In this document: one piece after another, positions 6,797 through 14,945 of the stretch
Layout: every line of letters begins with the position of its first letter
Position numbering within the stretch: the stretch's first letter is position 1
Position numbers and translations under genes: made by a program
From: Thermoguttaceae bacterium
GTDB lineage: Bacteria > Planctomycetota > Planctomycetia > Pirellulales > Thermoguttaceae
Direction: 5' to 3'
DNA: 32,354 nucleotides
NCBI GenBank assembly: GCA_017939795.1
Contig: JAGBAA010000131.1
Span: 1-32,354, forward strand
The notes under the pieces: generated by a model
What the model was told of the DNA's origin: nothing
Databases searched by the model: none
What the model saw: only the letters and a program-made list of their open reading frames with translations

Positions 6797-7627
6797 ATGG
6801 GTAAAATCGGAATCGGTCTGAACCTCGAAGCGGTCAGGACCAGCCATAAAAGTTTTGAATGGGGCGTCCAGTTTGCTGCGGAACTCGGATACGAGTACAT
6901 TGAACCGATGGTCCACTGGGGCCGTGAGCTGCTCTCGGAAGCCCGGTACTTTCACAGTGTCTCGATGCTTGACGATCCGTTCCGCGTCCGCGATGCTGTC
7001 GAACGCCACGGTTTGAAACTTTCGGCACTTTCCAGCCACTCCCAGCTTTCCAAACCGGAGATCGCGGTCGAATATCTCAAGCAGGCTGCCCGTTTCGCCA
7101 AAGAATGCGGCGCTCCGATCCTCAATACCCACGAAGGCCACAAACAGACGTGGACGACGGAAGAAGAGGATTTCGTCCTGATCAAGTACTCCATCATGGA
7201 AGCCGTCAAGGTCGCTGAACCTCGCGGCATCCGGATCGGACTGGAGACGCATCAGACCTACTCGCTCGTCCCGGATAAATACGAAAAGATCCTGAATCTG
7301 GTCGATTCGCCAGCCGTCGGAGCCAACTTCGACACAGGGAACGCCTACCTTGGCGGTCTGGATCCGATCGAACAGCTGGAACGTTTCAAGTCGCGGATCA
7401 TCCACATTCACGCGAAAGATATTTCCCATGAACAGTCCGAGGCAGAACGCGGCAAAGTCATGGGAACGGCCGTCGGCTGCGCGTGCGGCGACGGCGTGAT
7501 CGACTGGGAAAAAGTCGCCGCCATCCTGAAGCCCCTCCCGCAGGACATCGTCCTGAGCGTCGAATGCGGCTCGCTCGATCAGGCGGCCCGCAGTATCGAC
7601 CATCTGCGTAAAGTGCTGGGAAAGTAG
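6797..7627 (+). CDS. Sugar phosphate isomerase/epimerase-like TIM-barrel protein
   Basis: The 276-residue protein belongs to the xylose isomerase-like/AP endonuclease 2 superfamily. The metal site expected of the family is visible: Glu150 in RIGLETHQ, Asp179 in ANFDTGN, His205 in IIHIHAKD, and Glu256 in LSVECG. These residues hold divalent metals in sugar epimerases and isomerases. The opening IGIGLNLEAVR and LGYEYIEPM strands fit the barrel's first units. A clear AAGGAGAAG precedes the ATG. The reaction is not fixed by sequence; keto-sugar or inositol-related epimerisation are the usual functions. There is no sugar transporter next to it. The Gfo/Idh/MocA oxidoreductase just beyond, on the opposite strand, is a frequent partner of this family in sugar oxidation routes, but here they are convergent rather than in an operon. 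Confidence 0.85.
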   Translation: MGKIGIGLNLEAVRTSHKSFEWGVQFAAELGYEYIEPMVHWGRELLSEARYFHSVSMLDDPFRVRDAVERHGLKLSALSSHSQLSKPEIAVEYLKQAARFAKECGAPILNTHEGHKQTWTTEEEDFVLIKYSIMEAVKVAEPRGIRIGLETHQTYSLVPDKYEKILNLVDSPAVGANFDTGNAYLGGLDPIEQLERFKSRIIHIHAKDISHEQSEAERGKVMGTAVGCACGDGVIDWEKVAAILKPLPQDIVLSVECGSLDQAARSIDHLRKVLGK

Positions 7628-7673
7628 AAGAAGGTCCGACAGACCTGCCGAGGTCTTAAAAAACTCCAAAAGA

Positions 7674-7706
7674 AACGCCGGGGAAAATGCTCTCCGGCGT
7701 TTTTTT
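7674..7706 (+). terminator. Terminator after the isomerase gene
   Basis: AACGCCGG pairs with CCGGCGTT around a short loop, followed by a T run to 7706. A smaller perfect hairpin, AGACCT-GCCG-AGGTCT (7641-7656), lies just before it. Confidence 0.85.
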
Positions 7707-7747
7707 GGACATTCTGTCAACTATTCAGCCAAACGTTCAGCTGGACC

Positions 7748-9064
7748 TCAGACTTCCGGAAGGACGTAGCCCTTGCGGTACGGACGGCTGAGGAGGGCGT
7801 TGGCGGCTTCGCAGTCGGTGAAACGTTCTGCTTTGGGATCCCATTTCAGCGAACGGCCCATCAGACGCGCAATGTTCAGAATATGGCAGAGCGAAGCCGT
7901 ACGGTGACCGTATTCGCAGTCGTCGAGCGGCGTGGCCCCCGTCTGGATGCACTCCAGCCAGTTGCGCGTATGGCTCAGATTCTGGATCGGAGATGTACGG
8001 AGGAGTTCCTCGCCCATCTCTCTCGGATTCGTCTTCAGATTTGCGCGGAAGATCTCCATTTTCGCATTTTCGCCAAAGAAGATCGCGCCGCCGCGATTGC
8101 TTTCCTTCCCGTCTTTGCCGAGCCAGACACGAATACCGTTCGCGTAGGAGTAGGAAAGTCGGGGCGTATTGCAGAGACGATTGCCGCGGTTGCGGGATTC
8201 CGACTTTTCGTAAACAGGCAGTTCCAGCGCATCGCCATCCACAAAAATTTCCGTCGGACCGGTTTCCTGCATTCCAAGCGCAAGCTGGACCTGATCCAGA
8301 CCGTGCGTTCCCCACCCCGTCATTTCACCGCCGGAGTACGGCATGAACGAAAGCCAGCCGGGATTCGCACGCGGAGTGAAGAGGTCATGGTTGAACGGCA
8401 CAGGTTCCGTCGGACCGCACCACGTATCCCAGTCAAGACCTTCCGGGATCGGCTGTTCCGGAAGTGCGCATTTCCACGGCGTTTCGTAGTTCGCAGCAAT
8501 GACTTCGCTGATCTTGCCCAAACCGCCGTCCTGAATGAACTTGCACGCGATCTGGTTGGCGCGCATACTTCTCTGCATGGAACCGACCTGGAAAACGACG
8601 CCCGTTTTGCGGGCCGCTTTGACCATGAGACGGCCTTCCGTGACGGTCAGCGACATCGGTTTCTCGGCGTAAATGTGCTTTCCGGCCAGCGCGGCATTCA
8701 CGCAGATAAGAGCACGCCAATGTTCCGGCGTCGCCGTCACGATAGCGTCTACGTCCTTCCGGTCAAGGACTTTCCGATAATCCTGGCAGGCATCGGCTTC
8801 CGTCAAACCGGCTCTTTTCGCAATATTCTGCGCTCTGGGAAGGTACACGTCGCACGTGCAGACCGCCTGTCCCATCGGCTGTTTGCAGGAATCCAGAAAA
8901 ACATAGTGTCCCTGACGTCCCACACCGATCCCGGCAATCCCGATCCGTTCGTTAGCTCCGGGTTTCCCCTCAGAAGCAAAAACGGAACGCGGGACCCACG
9001 TCGGCACGCTCAAAACAGAAACGGCGGCCGCACTCTTCAAAAAATCTCGACGCAGCATCTGCAT
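7748..9064 (-). CDS. Tat-exported Gfo/Idh/MocA-family oxidoreductase
   Basis: This 438-residue NAD(P)-dependent oxidoreductase is predicted to be exported. The N-terminus MQMLRRDFLKSAAAVSVL is a textbook twin-arginine signal (RRDFLK, then a mild hydrophobic stretch). After it come the Rossmann segment RIGIAGIGVGRQGH, DAIVTATPEHWR, and AEKPMS with the family's EKP lysine, then the substrate-binding half ending RPYRKGYVLPE. Planctomycetes carry many such exported paralogues, and characterised relatives act on sugars or glycosides. NAD-binding proteins of this kind keep their cofactor by folding before export, which explains use of Tat. The start at 9064 has GGAG eight bases upstream; the longer ATG at 9091 is rejected. 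The substrate is unknown. Confidence 0.9.
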   Translation of the reverse strand: MQMLRRDFLKSAAAVSVLSVPTWVPRSVFASEGKPGANERIGIAGIGVGRQGHYVFLDSCKQPMGQAVCTCDVYLPRAQNIAKRAGLTEADACQDYRKVLDRKDVDAIVTATPEHWRALICVNAALAGKHIYAEKPMSLTVTEGRLMVKAARKTGVVFQVGSMQRSMRANQIACKFIQDGGLGKISEVIAANYETPWKCALPEQPIPEGLDWDTWCGPTEPVPFNHDLFTPRANPGWLSFMPYSGGEMTGWGTHGLDQVQLALGMQETGPTEIFVDGDALELPVYEKSESRNRGNRLCNTPRLSYSYANGIRVWLGKDGKESNRGGAIFFGENAKMEIFRANLKTNPREMGEELLRTSPIQNLSHTRNWLECIQTGATPLDDCEYGHRTASLCHILNIARLMGRSLKWDPKAERFTDCEAANALLSRPYRKGYVLPEV

Positions 9065-9149
9065 AAAATTCACTCCGTTAAAAAATTTCACTAAAAAACA
9101 AACCTTTTTTTATTTTCGTTCCTTCAGCAGGATTCCTTTACGCTCTACG

Positions 9150-9189
9150 AAAAAAACGATCCAAATTTCTTAAAGAACTTTGGACCGTT
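9150..9189 (-). terminator. Terminator after the ferritin gene
   Basis: On the minus strand AACGGTCCAAA pairs with TTTGGATCGTT (one G-T wobble), followed by a T7 run. It lies 10 bp after the ferritin stop. Confidence 0.85.
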
Positions 9190-9199
9190 TCTGAGATCA

Positions 9200-9712
9200 C
9201 TAACCGATGACCGGAGCCACGAACGTTCTGGTCCCCAATTCACGGAGCAGGAAGAGCATCGCGCCCGGAGCGTCTTTCGCCAGGCGAAGCTCACCCAGAA
9301 TATCGGCGGCGGTCGCTTCTTCTTCGACCTGTTCCTTCACGTACCAGTTAAGGAACTGGGTCGCCGCAAAGTCTTTTTCTTCCACCGCCAGCGCAGCCAG
9401 ATCGTTGATGCGCGAGGTCACGTACGCTTCATGCTCGCAGGTCTGCTCAAACATGGCGACAGCGTCCGGCCACTCGACTCTCGGCTGCTCGATCGCCTGC
9501 AGGACGACACGGCCTCCGCGTTCCTGCAGATAGTTCACGAACCCCATCGCATGGGCGACTTCTTCCTGGTACTGCACATTGAACCAGGACGCCAGTCCCT
9601 TGAGCTGCATATCGTCTGCCTGACACGCCATCGCGAGATAAAGGTACGCAGAATAGAATTCCGCATTGATCTGATCGTTGATCGCCTGTTCCATTTTCTT
9701 TGAAATGGCCAT
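9200..9712 (-). CDS. ftnA: Bacterial non-heme ferritin
   Basis: Ferritins oxidise Fe(II) and store iron as a ferric mineral inside a 24-subunit shell. This 170-residue protein keeps the di-iron centre residues: Glu18 in INAEFYSAYLY, Glu51 and His54 in EEVAHAMGF, a Glu in the EQTCEHEAYVTSRINDLA helix, and the C-terminal LNWYVKEQVEEEA segment. Length and helix pattern match FtnA rather than bacterioferritin, which has a haem methionine. I chose the ATG at 9712 because AAAGGGGGAA lies directly upstream; the longer reading frame runs into non-coding sequence. It is a single-gene unit with its own promoter and terminator. No Fur-box-like palindrome was recognised. Confidence 0.95.
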   Translation of the reverse strand: MAISKKMEQAINDQINAEFYSAYLYLAMACQADDMQLKGLASWFNVQYQEEVAHAMGFVNYLQERGGRVVLQAIEQPRVEWPDAVAMFEQTCEHEAYVTSRINDLAALAVEEKDFAATQFLNWYVKEQVEEEATAADILGELRLAKDAPGAMLFLLRELGTRTFVAPVIG

Positions 9713-9786
9713 AAATTCCCCCTTTGGAATAAAATTTTCCGTAGCTGAATGGACAAACTTCCGGACGAACTCCGGCTCTATTTTGG

Positions 9787-9814
9787 ATTTTAGCCGAAGA
9801 CGCAAGGAAGTCAA
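9787..9814 (-). promoter_or_regulatory. Ferritin promoter
   Basis: On the minus strand TTGACT (9809-9814), a 16-bp spacer and TAAAAT (9787-9792). The predicted start near 9780 leaves a leader of about 68 nt. Confidence 0.65.
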
Positions 9815-9887
9815 GGGGGAGGGATGCCTTTCTGAACATTTCTGAAAGAGAAGGATCGAAAAAAATGTCGAATTTTCGGCTTTCCGC

Positions 9888-9916
9888 TTGACAGAAAAAT
9901 TTCCGGGGGGTAAAAT
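9888..9916 (+). promoter_or_regulatory. Promoter of the HExxH peptidase gene
   Basis: TTGACA (9888-9893), 17 bp, TAAAAT (9911-9916). Together with the ferritin promoter 75 bp away on the other strand it forms a divergent pair. Confidence 0.7.
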
Positions 9917-10007
9917 GGCGGATGGGATGCGGATCCCGTTCATTCGGAAACCGGGTCCTCTGTGTTTTTTCAAAAATCGTCAGCCCCTCTGATCCGGAGT
10001 CTCGCCA

Positions 10008-11429
10008 ATGCGCCAAATCCAGATTTTCAAGCCGGGAACCATCCGCTCCTTTTTCGTTCCGTTTCTTCTTGCAGCCGGATGTCTGCTCAGCGGAAATACG
10101 CTCCCCGCACAGTCTCTGGACAGCATTCCGGACCGGGTCCCGGAAGAATTTCGCAATTCCCCGCGGATCCGCGTAGAAAAGCAGGCTGCGAAAGCCGCCG
10201 GAATGAAGCTTTTGGAAGGAAAACACGTTCTGCTGGTGACGGACCTGGAACTGACGGAGGCGGTTCGGAATCTGCCTCGTGCAGTGGATGAAGCGTACCC
10301 TCAGATGTGTGCTTTTTTCGGCGTGGAAGAAGATCCGGAGTGGAAATTGACCGTTTTCCTGATGAAAGACCGGGAAAAATTCCAGAAAGCCGGCTTCCTT
10401 CCAGAGATCCTGCCGCCGTTCAAAAACGGATTTTCATTCAACTTTGACTGCTGGGTCTGCGAGCAGCCGTCCGACTACTATCGGCAGCATCTCGTTCTTC
10501 ATGAAATGGTCCATTCCTTTTCCTCGACCTGTCTTGGAAATGCCGGACCAGACTGGTTCGCAGAAGGTATGGCAGAATTTCTGGGAATGCACGATTTCTC
10601 CGCGTCTCCGATCCAGCTTGGTTTCATGCCGCCAAATCGCTCGGCCGTGCCGTACTGCGGGAGGATCCGGGAGATCCGGGACGCCGCTCGGCGCGGAGAA
10701 GTCTGGACGCTGAAGGAGGCCGTGACGCCGGATTCGGAAGATTTTGCGACGAACGCCATCTACTATTGGTCGTGGGGGCTGGCGTGGTTCCTGGAAAATC
10801 ATCCAAAAGCCCGTACCGCATTCCACGCCCTCATTCCCCATTTGCATCAGGCCCAAACGGAGCAGGAATTTACCCGCCGATTCCTTGATTCTCTGGGAGA
10901 AGACCGGCTCGAGATCGAAAAGAACTGGCTCATGTTCACGGCCTCCGTCGACTACGATTTCCGACTGCGTCCAATGCTTTTTGATGCAGAAACCGGGGTT
11001 TCGCTTCAGGAAAAGTCTGCGAAAGAACGGGTCGTCCAAAAACTTCGGGCAGACCACGGCTGGCAAAATACTGGGATCCGCGTTGAAAAAGGAGACCGGA
11101 TCCGGATCCGCGCCCAGGGACGATTTGAGATCGCGCGTCCAGACGGAAGTTTTTGGCCCTGCGAACCGAACGGCGTGACGGTCGAGTATCTGAACGGTCA
11201 GCCGCTTGGGATCCTTCAGGCCGTCATTCTGACCGATGCAGAAGAACTGACGCCGGAGATCATGAACGATCGGCAGGAAGGGACCTTCCACGCTCCCTTT
11301 GCAGTCGGCAGGAACCGTACGCTGACGGTCCCATTTGACGGCACGATCCTTCTCCGCACCAACATTCCGCCGGCAGCGATCGAAGAAAGCCGGGGAAACT
11401 TTTTCGTTGAGATCTCCGCAAGAAAATAA
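10008..11429 (+). CDS. Secreted zinc metallopeptidase (DUF1570/peptidase MA-like) with C-terminal LecA-like domain
   Basis: The 473-residue protein starts with a signal peptide (IRSFFVPFLLAAGCLLSG; Cys25 could be a non-standard lipobox, or cleavage may follow LPAQ). Residues about 70-310 form a gluzincin-type peptidase: HLVLHEMVHSF with HEMVH at 165-169, and WFAEGMAEF at 183-191, whose glutamate would be the third zinc ligand. After about 350 a beta-rich region (WQNTGIRVEKGDRIRIRAQG onward) resembles the LecA/PA-IL galactose-binding fold often attached to planctomycete secreted proteins. That suggests the enzyme is held to glycans or the cell surface, which is inference. CCGGAGT lies just before the ATG and a strong promoter at 9888-9916. 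It is convergent with the helicase gene. The protein substrate is unknown. Confidence 0.8.
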   Translation: MRQIQIFKPGTIRSFFVPFLLAAGCLLSGNTLPAQSLDSIPDRVPEEFRNSPRIRVEKQAAKAAGMKLLEGKHVLLVTDLELTEAVRNLPRAVDEAYPQMCAFFGVEEDPEWKLTVFLMKDREKFQKAGFLPEILPPFKNGFSFNFDCWVCEQPSDYYRQHLVLHEMVHSFSSTCLGNAGPDWFAEGMAEFLGMHDFSASPIQLGFMPPNRSAVPYCGRIREIRDAARRGEVWTLKEAVTPDSEDFATNAIYYWSWGLAWFLENHPKARTAFHALIPHLHQAQTEQEFTRRFLDSLGEDRLEIEKNWLMFTASVDYDFRLRPMLFDAETGVSLQEKSAKERVVQKLRADHGWQNTGIRVEKGDRIRIRAQGRFEIARPDGSFWPCEPNGVTVEYLNGQPLGILQAVILTDAEELTPEIMNDRQEGTFHAPFAVGRNRTLTVPFDGTILLRTNIPPAAIEESRGNFFVEISARK

Positions 11430-11529
11430 AAAACCGCCCTCTGCAGAAAACAGAACGCGGAAAATCCAATATGTTTCCGGAAACGCAGCATCCAAACCAC
11501 AGGGAAGGCCGCAGGTCTTCCCCGTCCAT

Positions 11530-13815
11530 TTACCAAAGGTCCGTCTGGCTTCGGATCCACTCTTCCGGCGTGAGTCCTTCTTCTGCCAAAATATTCCGGA
11601 AATCTTCCACGTCGTCCGAATCCGGGACATCATAGCAGACATCCTCCTCAAAACAGTCTTTCAGGATCTTTTTCGGCAGAAACCGGGTCGGCAGCACGCG
11701 GCTGTAGTGGCTGCTCCAGGAGGGTTTCCCTGCATGAAAATACTGAAGCGGACAGGTGACGTACAGATAGTCTTTTGCGCGCGTCATGGCGACGTAGAAA
11801 AGACGGAGTTCCTCGTCGATGTCTTCCTGTCTTCCGGTACTCATGTCGGACGGAATGTTGCCGTCGCTGGCATGAATGACGTAAACGCTCTTCCATTCCA
11901 GCCCTTTTGCCGAGTGGATCGTACTGAGGATCAGATAGTCGTCGTCGATGTCCGGTTTATCCGCAAATTCCTCTGACGACTGCGGCGGATCCAGCACGAG
12001 TTCCGAAAGCAGTTCCCGTCTTCCTTTAAATTTTTTCGCCACATCGAGAAGCTGTTCCAGATCCGCAAGCCGGGAATCTCCATCCAGCGGCCACTGTTCC
12101 TGGAGGATCGGACGATAAAAATCCAAAGCAGCCTGGATCTGTTCCCGCAGCGGCATTTGGGAGACCGCAAGCTCCTTCAGAAGACTCACGACAGCAAACC
12201 AATTTTCGTTTCCAGTCCGTTTCGGCGGAGTCCAGGAAGACCAGACGTTCAGATTCCCGCCCGCGTCACGCAGAAGCCCCATGAGCGTCCGTGCCGTCTT
12301 GGGACCGATTCCCGGAAGCATATTGAGCAGACGCATCCCGGCGGGCAGATCGTTCGGATTTTCCGCAAGACGCAAAAAGGAAAGCAGATCCTTCACGTGC
12401 GCCGACTCCGTGAATTTCAGACCGCCGTACTTCACGTACGGGATCCTGCGCCGGGCGAGTTCCGTTTCCAGACGGACAGAGTGGGACGAAGAGCGGAAAA
12501 GGACCGCCTGCTCTCGAAGCGGCGTCCCGTTTTCAAAATGTTCAAGGATCCGATCCGCAATATAATTGGTCTGTGCATCTTCATCCCGGCATTTACAGAA
12601 TGTCGGCAGCACGCCCCCTTTTCTGGAAGAAAACAGTTCCTTTCGGTAGCGTTCCGGAAGCTGCGCAATGACGCGGTTGGTCGCTTTCAGGATCGCGTCA
12701 CGGCTGCGGTAATTCATCTCCAGCGGAATGATCTTCGTATCCGGAAACACATTCGGAAGTTCCAGAATATTGCGGACGGTCGCAGAGCGGAAAGAATAGA
12801 TCGACTGGTCGTCGTCTCCAACGACGGTCAGCCCTCTGCCATCTGGAGTAAGTCCCTTCACGATCTCTGCCTGGATCCGGTTCGTGTCCTGAAATTCATC
12901 GACCAGGACCCATCCGAAACGGTTTCGGATCTTCTCTCCGATCTCCGGATGCCGCATCAGCGCAGACCAGTAAAGAAGCAGATCATCGTAGTCCAGAAGT
13001 GCGTCTTCCACTTTCCGCTGCATATACGCGTCAAAAAGGCGGGAAAGTTCCGGCAGGTACTCCTCAAATTTCGGATAGTAGTGTGCCAAGATCTCGTAGA
13101 GTTTCTTTTGCGAATTGATACACCGGCTATACATCGAAACGCACGTTCCCTTTTTCGGAAAACGTTTCGAGTCGCTGACCGTCACGACCTCCGCACGCAC
13201 CAGATTCATGAGGTCTTCCTGATCGGCCCGGTCCAGGATCGCAAAATTCGGCGGCAATCCAACGTGTTTTCCGTAAATGCGCAGCAGCCGGGTACCGACC
13301 GCATGAAACGTGCCTCCCCAGATCCGGGCAATTCGGGCACTTTGCTCCCGGGAGACCGTCTCGAGAAGATGCGTCGCCCGCTGAACGAGTTCTGCCGCAG
13401 CCCGGCGGGAGAACGTCAAGAGCAGGATGCGTGACGGATCCGCTCCCCGTGCGGCCAGATTCGCCACCCGGTGTGCAAGCATCGTCGTTTTGCCCGTACC
13501 CGCTCCCGCAACGACCAGAAGCGGTCCGTCACCGTACGCGACCGCTTCTCGCTGTGCATCGTTTAGATTTTTCCACAAACTTTCCGGAATTTTCCAGTCG
13601 GCAGCTTCCGCGTCCTCTTCCGTCTGAAGATCCGAATGAAATTCCGGCAATGTATCGTCTGCGTCTGAAATTTCATTAAGAAGCCCCTCCTGAAATTCCT
13701 CCTGAAGCCCCTCCTGAAATTCCTCCTGAAGCCCCTCCTGAAATTCCTCCTGAAATTCCTCCTGAGATCCATTCAGTTCCCCTTCACGGAAGTTTCTGGA
13801 AAATTCTTCGTGCAT
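11530..13815 (-). CDS. UvrD/PcrA-type superfamily 1 DNA helicase
   Basis: This 761-residue 3'-5' DNA helicase has all the usual motifs: the Q motif (LNDAQREAV, 84-92), Walker A (GAGTGKTT, 104-111), motif Ia (LLLTFSRRAA), motif II VDEFQDTN, motif III VGDDDQSIYSFRSA, motif IV region (MNYRSRDAIL), motif V (STIHSAKGLEWKSVYV) and motif VI (FYVAMTRAKDYLYV). This is a UvrD/PcrA/Rep protein of repair, replication restart or R-loop removal; which of the three is not decided here. The N-terminal 45 residues are unusual: seven four-residue units QEEF or QEGL precede the helicase core. It starts 9 bp after the stop of the DUF368 gene and is likely cotranscribed with it. Confidence 0.92.
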   Translation of the reverse strand: MHEEFSRNFREGELNGSQEEFQEEFQEGLQEEFQEGLQEEFQEGLLNEISDADDTLPEFHSDLQTEEDAEAADWKIPESLWKNLNDAQREAVAYGDGPLLVVAGAGTGKTTMLAHRVANLAARGADPSRILLLTFSRRAAAELVQRATHLLETVSREQSARIARIWGGTFHAVGTRLLRIYGKHVGLPPNFAILDRADQEDLMNLVRAEVVTVSDSKRFPKKGTCVSMYSRCINSQKKLYEILAHYYPKFEEYLPELSRLFDAYMQRKVEDALLDYDDLLLYWSALMRHPEIGEKIRNRFGWVLVDEFQDTNRIQAEIVKGLTPDGRGLTVVGDDDQSIYSFRSATVRNILELPNVFPDTKIIPLEMNYRSRDAILKATNRVIAQLPERYRKELFSSRKGGVLPTFCKCRDEDAQTNYIADRILEHFENGTPLREQAVLFRSSSHSVRLETELARRRIPYVKYGGLKFTESAHVKDLLSFLRLAENPNDLPAGMRLLNMLPGIGPKTARTLMGLLRDAGGNLNVWSSWTPPKRTGNENWFAVVSLLKELAVSQMPLREQIQAALDFYRPILQEQWPLDGDSRLADLEQLLDVAKKFKGRRELLSELVLDPPQSSEEFADKPDIDDDYLILSTIHSAKGLEWKSVYVIHASDGNIPSDMSTGRQEDIDEELRLFYVAMTRAKDYLYVTCPLQYFHAGKPSWSSHYSRVLPTRFLPKKILKDCFEEDVCYDVPDSDDVEDFRNILAEEGLTPEEWIRSQTDLW
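13681..13764 (-). repeat. 12-bp tandem repeat in the helicase N-terminus
   Basis: Seven 12-bp units lie in a row, encoding QEEF QEEF QEGL QEEF QEGL QEEF QEGL. From the second unit they alternate as 24-bp pairs. The units keep the frame, so slippage would change length without breaking the gene. Confidence 0.85.
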
Positions 13816-13824
13816 GGCAGTGTC

Positions 13825-14766
13825 TCACTTTCCGGAATTTCGCGCTTTGTCCGTCGGATTTGCGAGAAATGACGCGATCTGTTCCAAAACCAGTACTCCG
13901 ACCAGACCGGCCAAAAACGCACAGAGTGCGCAGATCTGCGTCTGACCGGAAAATGCATTCATCCCAAGACGAATGAACTTGCCGTCGACCTGCTGCTGGA
14001 ACGGCCAGAGACAGTTCAGGGACCCCGCCATGAAACCCGTCAGGACGGAAAGCGTGATGCTGTGGTGGTTTTTCAAGAGGTACTTCAGTACTCTGGAAAA
14101 CGAAAGCAGTCCCAGAACACAGCCGACTCCGAAAACGCAAAGCGTCAGGAAATCGGGGAACGTCGTACGGAAATGCGCCAGGTCCTTGACCCTATGGATG
14201 ATGTGATGGTACTCTCCAAGGATCAGCAAAATGTAGGAGCCGCTGATCCCCGGCAGGATCATGGCGCAAATGGCGACGGCTCCGCACATGAAAATGTAGA
14301 GCAGACTGTCATCCTGCCCGGCGATCGGATTCATCGTCGTGACCCACCAGGCAAAAATCGCACCAACGACCATCGCGGCCCCGCTGGCAAAATCCTTTTT
14401 CCGGATCTGACGGAAAAGAATGACGACCGATGCGAGGATCATGCCCATGAACGCTCCGAAAGTCACCGGAATGTGATTTTGGAGCAGCTCCGTCATGATG
14501 ATGGAAAAAGCTCCCAGCCCAACGGCGATCCCAAACAGAAGCGTCAGAAGAAACCCCATATCCGCGTGTTGAAAAGCGTCCTTCCACTTTCGTTTCAGAA
14601 GCAGAGAAAGGAACTCCATACCGAAACTGCTGATGGCGTTGACCAGACGCTCGTAGATCCCGACGATCATGGCGACTGTTCCGCCGGAAACACCCGGAAC
14701 GGAATCTGCGATCCCCATCAATATTCCGCGGACAAAAATGAAAAATGACGCGACCCAGCGACCCAT
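13825..14766 (-). CDS. DUF368 polyprenyl-phosphate transporter
   Basis: The 313-residue membrane protein has about eight to ten hydrophobic segments and the DUF368 signature repeats: FVRGILMGIADSVPGVSGGTVAMI near the N-terminus, and AICAMILPGISGSYILLILG in the middle, which mark the two inverted halves. DUF368 proteins have been shown to recycle undecaprenyl phosphate across the inner membrane to support cell-wall and polysaccharide synthesis. A very strong Shine-Dalgarno (AGGAGGAAAG) precedes the ATG. It lies 9 bp upstream of the helicase gene and 180 bp downstream of secA. Two strand-adjacent genes with unrelated roles suggest a shared operon rather than a shared pathway. Confidence 0.9.
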   Translation of the reverse strand: MGRWVASFFIFVRGILMGIADSVPGVSGGTVAMIVGIYERLVNAISSFGMEFLSLLLKRKWKDAFQHADMGFLLTLLFGIAVGLGAFSIIMTELLQNHIPVTFGAFMGMILASVVILFRQIRKKDFASGAAMVVGAIFAWWVTTMNPIAGQDDSLLYIFMCGAVAICAMILPGISGSYILLILGEYHHIIHRVKDLAHFRTTFPDFLTLCVFGVGCVLGLLSFSRVLKYLLKNHHSITLSVLTGFMAGSLNCLWPFQQQVDGKFIRLGMNAFSGQTQICALCAFLAGLVGVLVLEQIASFLANPTDKARNSGK

Positions 14767-14837
14767 TCTCTTTCCTCCTGAAAGTCCTTCCTATTTCAAA
14801 TTTTGGAGATTTTAGATCCCCAAAGCCAATTTACTTC

Positions 14838-14885
14838 AAAAGGCGGCAGGGTCCCGGTCCGCAAACCGCCCAACGCCGCCTTTTT
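14838..14885 (-). terminator. Terminator after secA
   Basis: On the minus strand AAAGGCGGC pairs with GCCGCCTTT around a GC-rich loop region, with short T runs on both sides. It separates secA from the DUF368 gene. Confidence 0.7.
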
Positions 14886-14945
14886 ATCTCATCGCCAACG
14901 TCCCGTTCCCGAAAGAACGGCCGCTGCGTCTTTAGTGCTCACGTC

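Noticed and set aside
11430..11529. A terminator between the convergent peptidase and helicase genes
   Set aside because: No stem with a T run could be found in these 100 bases on either strand.
12157..13434. A 425-codon frame opposite the helicase gene
   Set aside because: The minus-strand frame has every helicase motif; the plus-strand frame has none and no start signal.
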